From assembly GCA_964611275.1 (NCBI GenBank), contig CAZSZS010000172.1, positions 4,235-68,234 of the forward strand: DNA of 64,000 bases, read 5' to 3'. Position numbers and translations under genes: made by a program. The DNA is from WJMT01 sp964611275 (lineage in GTDB: Bacteria > Acidobacteriota > Aminicenantia > Aminicenantales > Aminicenantaceae). The first letter of the stretch is position 1, and every line of letters starts with the position of its first letter. This document shows, one piece after another, positions 44,690-51,924 of the stretch. The notes below the pieces were generated by a model. It was given only the letters and a program-made list of their open reading frames with translations. It did not search any database and was not told the DNA's origin.

Positions 44690-45341
44690 AGAGTCTTTCT
44701 GTTATGCTGATAAATTCAATGGAAAAATCTTCCATATCACTTACGGACTCTTTGATTTTCTGCAGAAAGTGATTGTAGGCAATGACTGCAGGAATAGCGG
44801 CAAAAAGCCCCAATGCTGTGGCGACCAGAGCCTCTGCGATGCCCGGTGCAACCGTTGTAAGGCTGGCTGTTTTTTCTACACCGATTCCGATAAAAGAATC
44901 CATGATGCCCCATACGGTCCCGAAAAGCCCTATAAAAGGGGTGACGCTTCCTGTCGTGGCTAGAAAACTCATCATTTTTTCAAATCGGCGGACTTCTTGA
45001 TTAGAGGCTTTTATGAGGGATCTGTTTACGCTCTCCAGGTTTTCCGATGTCAAATGGGATTCCGGATTCGTCTTTTTTATATAGGCAAGAGTTTTGAACC
45101 CTGATTGAAACAGGGATGCCAGGGGGCTTGATTTATACTTTTGAGACGCATTGTTGACTTCCGCAAGATTCCGGCTCTTTTTGAAGACAGACATGAATTT
45201 TTTCGATTCTGCCTGCGCTTTTTTAAAGGTTTTCCTCTTAAAGTATATAATGGCCCAGGAAAAAACGGAGAAAAATAGAAGCACGAGCAGGACGATTTTA
45301 ACGATGATACTGGCTTTTAGGATCAGTTGGATAAAGTTCAT
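44679..45341 (-). CDS. tolQ: TolQ/ExbB-family motor protein
   Basis: About 220 residues from the ATG at 45341 (MNFIQLILKASIIV), which has a GGAA element upstream; the frame is open further, into the repeat element at 45380, but those residues are not TolQ-like. Three membrane helices: ~5-27, then a pair near 125-190 with the family core IGLFGTVWGIMDSF and APGIAEALVATALGLFAAIPAVIAYN. Forms the proton channel with TolR. Heads the tolQ-tolR-tonB/tolA-tolB unit. Confidence 0.93.
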   Translation of the reverse strand: MNFIQLILKASIIVKIVLLVLLFFSVFSWAIIYFKRKTFKKAQAESKKFMSVFKKSRNLAEVNNASQKYKSSPLASLFQSGFKTLAYIKKTNPESHLTSENLESVNRSLIKASNQEVRRFEKMMSFLATTGSVTPFIGLFGTVWGIMDSFIGIGVEKTASLTTVAPGIAEALVATALGLFAAIPAVIAYNHFLQKIKESVSDMEDFSIEFISITERLYGI

Positions 45342-45379
45342 TTTTGATTCCAAAAAGTAGCACACACCTGAAGCAATGT

Positions 45380-45816
45380 CAACCTGGTTATTCATAAAAT
45401 CAGCCTGCATCCATCAATCACCACTACATGATCAATTGGGTTTTTAAGTCATTTTGATAAACAGAGTTTATCGCTTTATCTCTGTTTATATTTAAATTTA
45501 ATGCAGGCTGATTTTACCTTACAGGCGAGCCGATCCTACAGCATCTGCTTTGTTGCAGGGCATTCGCGGTGAAGGACCACAGCGTAATGTCATCACGAGG
45601 GGCAAAGCGACGTGGTGATCTGACGACCATTGGATACGACACATGTCATGGCGAGGAACAGAGCGACGAAGCCATCTCAACCGCTAACGAAGCACATTGG
45701 GATTGCTCGCTTCACTCGCAACGATATTTTATTTGGAAAAAGGTCATCGGATTGCCGCACTCACTAACGGTCGTTCGCAATGACGCAGTGACCTCGACTC
45801 GTGAATAACCAGGTTA
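45380..45816. mobile_element. MITE-like element, copy 2 (437 bp), carrying a second repeat
   Basis: Ends are inverted repeats: AACCTGGTTATTCA at 45381-45394 and its exact complement at 45802-45815. Same plan as copy 1: just inside the left end is a perfect 15-bp inverted repeat (45396-45410 with 45501-45515), of different sequence from that of copy 1. Between those arms is a perfect 10-bp hairpin (45457-45466 with 45480-45489). Then comes the shared module (GCGAGCCGATC...GAAGGACCACAGC), interrupted from about 45584 by a different repeat family, resuming at ACCTCGACT (45791). It fills most of the 502-bp gap between tolQ and ktrB; 45817-45912 holds the ktrB promoter. Confidence 0.7.
45584..45790. 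repeat. GTCATNGCGAG-type repeat cluster inside the MITE-like element
   Basis: Four degenerate copies of a ~30-bp unit of the form GTCAT.GCGAG......GACGAAGC.ATCT: two direct (from about 45589 and 45646) and two inverted (ending near 45720 and 45784). The unit from about 45589 to 45700 is closely matched at 63027-63130. It replaces about 29 bp of the module seen in copy 1, so it is not a clean insertion. Confidence 0.65.
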
Positions 45817-45855
45817 ATGTCGCTTCAGCCATATCTGCATTTCACCTTGCTGGGA

Positions 45856-45884
45856 TTGACAAAAACAGAGAGAAAGAATAGATT
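45856..45884 (+). promoter_or_regulatory. Candidate promoter for ktrB-ktrA
   Basis: Perfect TTGACA, 17 bases, TAGATT (four of six). It is 28 bases before the GTG start of ktrB, which has a GAAGGG ribosome site. Confidence 0.5.
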
Positions 45885-45912
45885 GGATTTCGAAGGTTGA
45901 AGGGTTAAAAAG

Positions 45913-47271
45913 GTGAAAGAAAAGAAGAGAAACATATTCAAGGAAGCAAGATTCCATCCGGCTCAGTTTCTTGCCATAGGTTTTGTCGTTACTATATTTG
46001 TGGGGACCGTTTTGCTGTGCCTGCCCTTCAGCACAACATCCGGTCACATTTCCTTTAGTGATGCATTGTTTACTTCGACATCGGCTGTGTGTGTGACAGG
46101 ACTTATCGTTAAAGATACGGGAACTTATTTTTCTCCCGTAGGACAGGTCATCATAATGATGCTTTTTCAAATTGGAGGCCTAGGGATTATGACCTTTTCA
46201 ACCCTTGTTCTTCTGGTGGCCGGGAAAAGGATCGCTATCAAGGAAAGCATCTCTTTAAAGGAAGATTACCTTCATACTTCTTCCTTAAGGGTTCAGTCTT
46301 TGATAAAAAATATTTTCCTCTACACTCTGGGGATAGAATTTTTCGGGACGCTTGTTTTTTATATGCGATTCCATAACAAGCTTGCGCACGGAAAAGCTCT
46401 GTTTCATTCGCTGTTTCACTCCATTTCTGCATTTTGTAATGCGGGATTCTGCCTTTATGAAGACAGCTTTAAGTCGTTCAGGGGAGATGTCGGGATCAAT
46501 CTCAACCTTATGGTATTGATAGTATTAGGTGGCCTTGGTTTTATAGTGCTGAGGGAAACCGCAGGTTCTTTTTCCGGGTTGCTGAAGAAAGAACACGTCA
46601 GGTTTTCTCTTCATACAAAACTGGTGTTAAAAGTGACCTTTTTGCTTCTTTTGTTATCTTCTGCCTTGTTCTTTGTTTTGGAGTACAATCATTCTTTGAA
46701 AGATTATTCAACCGGGGAGAAGATACTCTCCTCTCTTTTCCAGGTTGTGACTCCGCGGACAGCTGGTTTCAACACAATGGATATGAATGCTCTTGGTTTG
46801 GGAGCGGTGTTTCTTTTGATTCTTTTGATGTTTGTGGGGGCTTCGCCGGGTTCGACCGGAGGAGGAGTAAAGACAAGTACTGTAGGGGCCGTGTTTGCTT
46901 TTTTGAAATCAAAGATTTTAGCCAGAGAAACAGTGAATGTGTCTTTTCGCACGATTCCCTTTGCATTGATCACAAAGGCATTTACCGTGGTCACTCTAGG
47001 AATATGTGTTATTTGTGCCTCGATATTTCTTCTTCTTATAAGTCAGCCCGGAGTGAGTATGAAGGAAGCGGTTTTTGAAGTTTTTTCCGCTTTTGGTACG
47101 GTGGGCCTTTCCCTTGGGCTCACTCCAAGATTGAATGATATTGGAAAGATCGTCATTGTAATGACCATGTATATCGGAAGGATAGGGCCTCTGACTTTTC
47201 TCTATGCTTTCAGCCGGATAAGGGCTAAAGGAAAGTATGATTATGTTGAAGAATCCATCATGATAGGATAG
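45913..47271 (+). CDS. ktrB: Potassium uptake channel subunit KtrB (TrkH family)
   Basis: 452 residues from a GTG start. Four repeated membrane-pore-membrane units carry the K+ filter loops: TSAVCVTGLIV, SISAFCNAGFC, TPRTAGFNTMDM and SAFGTVGLSLGL, each with the central Gly. Size fits KtrB rather than TrkH. It is paired with ktrA 23 bp downstream, together forming a gated K+ uptake system. Confidence 0.93.
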   Translation: MKEKKRNIFKEARFHPAQFLAIGFVVTIFVGTVLLCLPFSTTSGHISFSDALFTSTSAVCVTGLIVKDTGTYFSPVGQVIIMMLFQIGGLGIMTFSTLVLLVAGKRIAIKESISLKEDYLHTSSLRVQSLIKNIFLYTLGIEFFGTLVFYMRFHNKLAHGKALFHSLFHSISAFCNAGFCLYEDSFKSFRGDVGINLNLMVLIVLGGLGFIVLRETAGSFSGLLKKEHVRFSLHTKLVLKVTFLLLLLSSALFFVLEYNHSLKDYSTGEKILSSLFQVVTPRTAGFNTMDMNALGLGAVFLLILLMFVGASPGSTGGGVKTSTVGAVFAFLKSKILARETVNVSFRTIPFALITKAFTVVTLGICVICASIFLLLISQPGVSMKEAVFEVFSAFGTVGLSLGLTPRLNDIGKIVIVMTMYIGRIGPLTFLYAFSRIRAKGKYDYVEESIMIG

Positions 47272-47294
47272 AATTTATTGTCAGGAGTTTGGAT

Positions 47295-47945
47295 ATGAAA
47301 TTCGGAGTTATCGGACTGGGAAGTTTTGGCTATCATATTGCAAAGACTTTGTTTGAGATGGGAGAAGATGTTTTAGCCATTGACAAAGATAAGGAAAGAG
47401 TTGACAGGATGAAGAACTGTTCTTCACATGCTGTTCATATGGAGGCTGCGGACAAAGAAAATCTTCAGGCAGTCGGAATTCAGGAAATGGACGTGGTCAT
47501 TATAAGCTTAGGGCCTAATATGGAAGGGTCCATACTCGCCGTGCATTATCTTTCAGGGATGAAAATAAAACGGATCATAGCCAAAGCCCTTTCCGAAGAC
47601 CATGCTAAGATCCTGGAGGCTGTGGGGGCAACGGATGTCATTTATCCTGAGAGGGACATGGCAGTTAAAACCGCTTTGAAGCTGAGCAATCCCAATGTGC
47701 TTGAGTTTCTCCCTTTATCCTCAGGTATTGAGATAAGAGAAATAGCTCCGCCTGAGGAATTCATCGGGAAAAATTTAAAGGAATTGGATCTGATCAACAG
47801 GTTCGAGATACAGGTCATCGCTGTCAAAGGCCTGGTGCCGGAAAAGACCACGCTGATACCCAAGGCGGATTTTGTCATCAAAGACAGCGATGTTTTGGTT
47901 GTTATTGGGCCTAAAAAACAGCTAAAAAAAATCAGCTCAATGTAG
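47295..47945 (+). CDS. ktrA: Potassium channel regulatory subunit KtrA
   Basis: 216 residues from ATG 47295, chosen over a TTG two codons upstream because of the AGGAG element 8 bases before it. RCK_N Rossmann domain (VIGLGSFGYHIAKTLFEMG, AIDKD) binds ATP/ADP or NAD(H); the C-terminal RCK_C domain spans about 135-216. It gates KtrB. Its end overlaps the convergent mrfA gene by 9 bp. Confidence 0.93.
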   Translation: MKFGVIGLGSFGYHIAKTLFEMGEDVLAIDKDKERVDRMKNCSSHAVHMEAADKENLQAVGIQEMDVVIISLGPNMEGSILAVHYLSGMKIKRIIAKALSEDHAKILEAVGATDVIYPERDMAVKTALKLSNPNVLEFLPLSSGIEIREIAPPEEFIGKNLKELDLINRFEIQVIAVKGLVPEKTTLIPKADFVIKDSDVLVVIGPKKQLKKISSM

Positions 47946-50279
47946 CAGGGTCTCGCATATTTTGAGCGCGACCTGTTTGGCAAACAGGCCGCTTTCTTTA
48001 GTGGGCCCCACACATGAGGGGCACCCTTCTTTACAGGGGCATGCTTGGATGGTTTTCAGACAGTATTCGAGAAGTCTCTTCTCAAGTTCAAAGAGAGAAG
48101 GACTCAACCCGATGCCTCCAGGGAAATTATCATAAATAAAGATATTGGGTTCAAAGTCTTCCTGAGAAAAATCTATGGGTCGTTCCTCTTTCATCATTTT
48201 TAGCCTTATGTCCCTGGGAGGGACAGACTTTCCGGTGGAGTTGTCTCCAACGGATACTCCGATGTCGTGCAGATCGCACATCATAAAGATAGGCGAGACA
48301 TGATGCAGGCAGTAGGACAGTCCAAAAAGCCCGTTTATTTTTTGTTCCGTTGAAAAGTCAAGGGACTTAAGTAGGGAGGCCGGAATGGTAAGCCAGTAGG
48401 CTGTGGTGTGCATTTCATTCTGAGGGAGCTTTAGATCCCCGGCTCCCACATTTTCCATTGTATGAAATTTGATCTTTTTAAAGCCAACGACCTGAGTTGC
48501 CACATGGACTTCTCCATGGGATGTGCGGCAGTTTCCAAGGTCCTTCTGTTCGAATTCATCCAGTATTTTGATCTTTGTATAATCTATGGCATCCGTATAA
48601 TAATCCACGTCCGTCTTTTTCACATATGCTTTTCTCTGCTCAAAGTCAAGTTTTTGCACATAATACTGCACTCCCTCGCACATGTAGATGGCTTTCGGAT
48701 GGAGGGTTGTCAGGGCAGTTGGAAAATCGACCTCTGCGACCACATCTGTTTTCTGAGTGGTGTCCACAACGACAAAATTATCAGAGCTGATGCTCCTGAG
48801 GCTTACGGCGTCCGCAGGATAAGCATCGGAGGCCCAGTACCATTTGTCTTTTGAATGCGTGACGAGATTTTCGTCTTCAAGAAAATTGAGAATATCGCTG
48901 ATCTCAACACGGCCGAATTTTTCTCCGTCTTTAAAGGGAAGTTCAAAAGCAGCGCACTCCACATGGTTGACAAGAATGGACAGGTTATCCGGATTTATCA
49001 GAGATTTTTCCGGGTTTTTTGAAAAGAAATAATCCGGATTATTGATAATGAATTGATCCAGAGGGGAACTTGAGGCGACGAGAACCGCACATGAAGTGCC
49101 TGATTTGCGTCCGGCTCTGCCGGCCCTCTGCCAGGTGCTTGAAATAGAACCCGGATATCCGGCTAGAACAGCCACGTCCAGGCTTCCGATGTCTATCCCC
49201 AGCTCCAGGGCGTTGGTGGAAACCACACCAATGATCTTCCCTTCCCTTAATTTCTTTTCGATCTCTCTCCGTTTTTTGGGGAGATATCCCCCGCGGTATC
49301 CCCGTATCAATCCTTCATATTGGATTTTGTTTTCAAAGTTGTGTTTGAGGTAGGTGAGAAGGACTTCTGTGATAAGGCGGCTCTGAGCAAAAACAATGGT
49401 CTGGAGTCTTTGTTTAAGAAAAACAGAAGCCACGGACCTGGTCTCGTTCACATAGGAGCGTCTGATTCCCAGGTATCTGTTGACAACAGGAGGATTGTAA
49501 AATATGAAATATTTTTCACCGCGCGGAGCTCCGTTTTCATCAACAAGGGAGACAGGCTCCTCTATGGTTTTTTGTGACATCTCCTGAGGATTGGCAATGG
49601 TCGCCGTGCAGAGAATAAATTGAGGTGATGACCCATAAAAAGCAGCTATCCTTTTAAGCCTTCTTAATATATTAGCAAGGTGACTTCCGAATATGCCTCT
49701 GTAATTATGAAGTTCGTCAATAACGATATATTTCAGGTTTTCAAACAGCTTGATCCATTTCGTATGGTGGGGAAGAATGCCCGTGTGGAGCATATCAGGG
49801 TTTGTTATGATGATATGCCCCCTGGCTCTTATGGCTTTCCGGGCGTCCTGGGGAGTGTCTCCATCATAGGTGAAGATCCTGACCTCATCAGGCAAAAGAG
49901 CGATGGTGTCGTCCAGTTCTGCTCTCTGGTCCTGGGAAAGAGCTTTTGTCGGGAAAATATATATGGACCGTGCCGAGGCATTTTTCAGGATGGAGTCCAG
50001 TACAGGAAGATTATAGCAGAGAGTTTTTCCCGAGGCCGTAGGAGTGACGACCACAAAGTTTTTCTTTTCCTGAGAAAGCTGCCAGGAATCGAACTGGTGC
50101 GTATAGAGCCTGGAGAATCCTTTTTGCTTGAATGCTTTGACAAGGGAAGGATGAATATCTGATGGGTATTCTTTGAAGAGGCCCTGTTTTGGAGGGATGT
50201 GCTTTATGATTTTAATGGAGTTAGACCGGCTTCCCATGACTTTTAATTGGTCCAGGGATTTCAATATGTTTTTTTCCAT
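47937..50279 (-). CDS. DEAD/DEAH-box helicase with DUF1998 and zinc-binding C terminus (MrfA/YprA family)
   Basis: 780 residues. RecA-like helicase core: Walker A TPTASGKT near residue 82, IDELHNYRG as the DEVH-type box, TATIANP, STNALELGIDIG and QRAGRAGR. The C-terminal third is the DUF1998/MZB region ending in a four-cysteine motif CPCKEGCPSC near residue 753. This is the layout of MrfA (YprA), a helicase in mitomycin and alkylation repair. Its partner exonuclease MrfB is not adjacent; uvrA lies 1.6 kb away on the other strand. Confidence 0.88.
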   Translation of the reverse strand: MEKNILKSLDQLKVMGSRSNSIKIIKHIPPKQGLFKEYPSDIHPSLVKAFKQKGFSRLYTHQFDSWQLSQEKKNFVVVTPTASGKTLCYNLPVLDSILKNASARSIYIFPTKALSQDQRAELDDTIALLPDEVRIFTYDGDTPQDARKAIRARGHIIITNPDMLHTGILPHHTKWIKLFENLKYIVIDELHNYRGIFGSHLANILRRLKRIAAFYGSSPQFILCTATIANPQEMSQKTIEEPVSLVDENGAPRGEKYFIFYNPPVVNRYLGIRRSYVNETRSVASVFLKQRLQTIVFAQSRLITEVLLTYLKHNFENKIQYEGLIRGYRGGYLPKKRREIEKKLREGKIIGVVSTNALELGIDIGSLDVAVLAGYPGSISSTWQRAGRAGRKSGTSCAVLVASSSPLDQFIINNPDYFFSKNPEKSLINPDNLSILVNHVECAAFELPFKDGEKFGRVEISDILNFLEDENLVTHSKDKWYWASDAYPADAVSLRSISSDNFVVVDTTQKTDVVAEVDFPTALTTLHPKAIYMCEGVQYYVQKLDFEQRKAYVKKTDVDYYTDAIDYTKIKILDEFEQKDLGNCRTSHGEVHVATQVVGFKKIKFHTMENVGAGDLKLPQNEMHTTAYWLTIPASLLKSLDFSTEQKINGLFGLSYCLHHVSPIFMMCDLHDIGVSVGDNSTGKSVPPRDIRLKMMKEERPIDFSQEDFEPNIFIYDNFPGGIGLSPSLFELEKRLLEYCLKTIQACPCKEGCPSCVGPTKESGLFAKQVALKICETLLH

Positions 50280-50408
50280 ATTTTAATTACTTAATTCCTT
50301 TACACGAGTTTTTATATTAACTTGGTTAGGTCTATTCATACATTGTTGGTAAAAAAAAGTAAATTGTTCAAGCAAGTGAACAGCATTCGGAAATTAAAGT
50401 TGATATCA

Positions 50409-51800
50409 TTATTTAATATATCCCAGTGTCCTTAAATTTTCCAATGCTTTTTCTGATAATTTTTTGGCTTCTTCTGTTTTTTTATGGCTGTTTAAGTAAT
50501 TATGGATTGACCTATATTCATTATACTTTTTCTCAAGTCGTTCAGATAAATCTCTGTGCTTTGTAATAATATTGTTTTTTTCATTGGGGTCATTGAAGAA
50601 ATTAAAAAGATATCGGTTTTGCGTTTTTAATTCTTCACAGGTCTCTGGTTTTAGATAGGTAAAATGGTATCCGTTTTTTGTAATGACAGCAAAGCTTCCT
50701 GATCCAATTATGTATAAGAGTCTCTTTTTATGTTTTCTTAAAAGAGAAATGCCTTGAATGTCTTGGTGGGGTTGCAATCCAGCTATATGCAGTATTGTTG
50801 GGTAAATATCCATAAGACTTACAGGCCTGGTTATGACCTGTGGCTTAAAGTCCGGAAGATAAGCGATTATTGGGACTCTAATACCAGGACTAAAAGTCAG
50901 CTTGCCATGATTAAAGAAATAATTGTATTCTCCTATGTCCTCGCCATGATCTGAAGAGATAATAAAGAGAGTGTTCTCATGCCAACTTTTTTTGTAGAAA
51001 ACGTCAATTATTCTGCCTATTTCCTCATCTGCATATTTAATAGCTCCTTCATATAAAGAAGTAAAGTATCCTTCAAAGGGATGATCCTTTAGTAGTGTGC
51101 GTTCATGTGTGGTTCCAGCCACTATTTTATTTTTTATTTGTGTTATATCTCTTCCTTTATATTTTTGCTCGACATATTTTTCAGGGGGCATATAAGGTGT
51201 ATGTGTTTCCATATAGTGAAGCCATAAAAAAAACGGAGTGTCCCTTTTTTTGCTTAAGAATTGGATCCCTTTTTCCGTAATGTATCGAGTTGACTCTTTT
51301 TTATCATCTATGTTCTCCCAAACTTCAATATATTTATTAAATCCCTGGTTGAATTGAAAAACTTTTGATAAATTTGCATTATCTACACACGCATAATTAT
51401 AGTAACCTTTCAGCCTTAATGCTTCAGCTAAGGTGATGTTTTTGTAAGCTAGAGGACCTTGTGTGGGTCTTGTTTTGTGAACATATGGATGAAGTCCTGT
51501 CATTATTGAAGCAATAGATGCTGACGTTTTTGGGATAGTGCAATATGCATTTTTAAACAATAATGATCTTTTTGAGAACTCATCTATCTTGGGACAGGTT
51601 TCATATTTGTATCCATAACAACTCATGCTATCTGATCTTAAGGCATCTACAGTTATTAATATTATATTGAGATTTATGTCGGTATCGGAATATTCCCTAT
51701 CAAACAAAGGAAAAAAGGCTATGGCTATGATACAAAGAAACGATAAAAAGATAATCAGAAAAAAAATATGATATTTTTTCATCTTCTGCTGATGTAACAA
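50409..51800 (-). CDS. Membrane-anchored sulfatase-fold hydrolase or transferase
   Basis: 463 residues. One N-terminal membrane helix (about 9-30), then an alkaline-phosphatase/sulfatase-fold domain with the metal site ITVDALRSDSMSCYGY near residue 50 and SSDHGEDIGEYNYFFNHGK near residue 286. The formylglycine motif CxPSR of true sulfatases is absent: the nucleophile region reads CTIPKTSASIASIMTGLHP, so a Thr or Ser nucleophile and a phosphoryl- or phosphoethanolamine-type reaction are possible. The gene and its flanks are clearly more AT-rich than neighbours, suggesting recent acquisition. Confidence 0.8.
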   Translation of the reverse strand: MLHQQKMKKYHIFFLIIFLSFLCIIAIAFFPLFDREYSDTDINLNIILITVDALRSDSMSCYGYKYETCPKIDEFSKRSLLFKNAYCTIPKTSASIASIMTGLHPYVHKTRPTQGPLAYKNITLAEALRLKGYYNYACVDNANLSKVFQFNQGFNKYIEVWENIDDKKESTRYITEKGIQFLSKKRDTPFFLWLHYMETHTPYMPPEKYVEQKYKGRDITQIKNKIVAGTTHERTLLKDHPFEGYFTSLYEGAIKYADEEIGRIIDVFYKKSWHENTLFIISSDHGEDIGEYNYFFNHGKLTFSPGIRVPIIAYLPDFKPQVITRPVSLMDIYPTILHIAGLQPHQDIQGISLLRKHKKRLLYIIGSGSFAVITKNGYHFTYLKPETCEELKTQNRYLFNFFNDPNEKNNIITKHRDLSERLEKKYNEYRSIHNYLNSHKKTEEAKKLSEKALENLRTLGYIK

Positions 51801-51868
51801 ATCAGAGAAAAACTCCTCTCATTAAATCATAATAATAGAATGAGTTAATTCATGCAAGTGAATATACT

Positions 51869-51880
51869 AGGGGACGTCCC
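51869..51880. repeat. 12-bp perfect palindrome GGGGACGTCCCC
   Basis: A GC-rich perfect palindrome standing in an AT-rich 124-bp gap between the sulfatase-fold gene and uvrA. Its other neighbours show nothing further. Possible remnant of a mobile-element end or a protein-binding site. Confidence 0.5.
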
Positions 51881-51924
51881 CATGATGTTGCCTAAATCAA
51901 GAGAAAGGAATACAATATCCGGTC

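Noticed and set aside
45569..45808. 79-residue open frame (with CHGEEQSDEAI) in the 45.6 kb repeat
   Set aside because: It is a reading of the GTCAT.GCGAG repeat units; it has no ribosome site and no protein-like composition, and the matching repeat at 63 kb does not keep the frame.
47937..50279. DISARM or other phage-defence helicase
   Set aside because: DUF1998 occurs in DrmB too, but here helicase and DUF1998 are one protein of MrfA type with no methylase or DrmA-like neighbour.
50409..51800. Classical formylglycine sulfatase
   Set aside because: The CxPSR motif is absent, so the reaction was left open.
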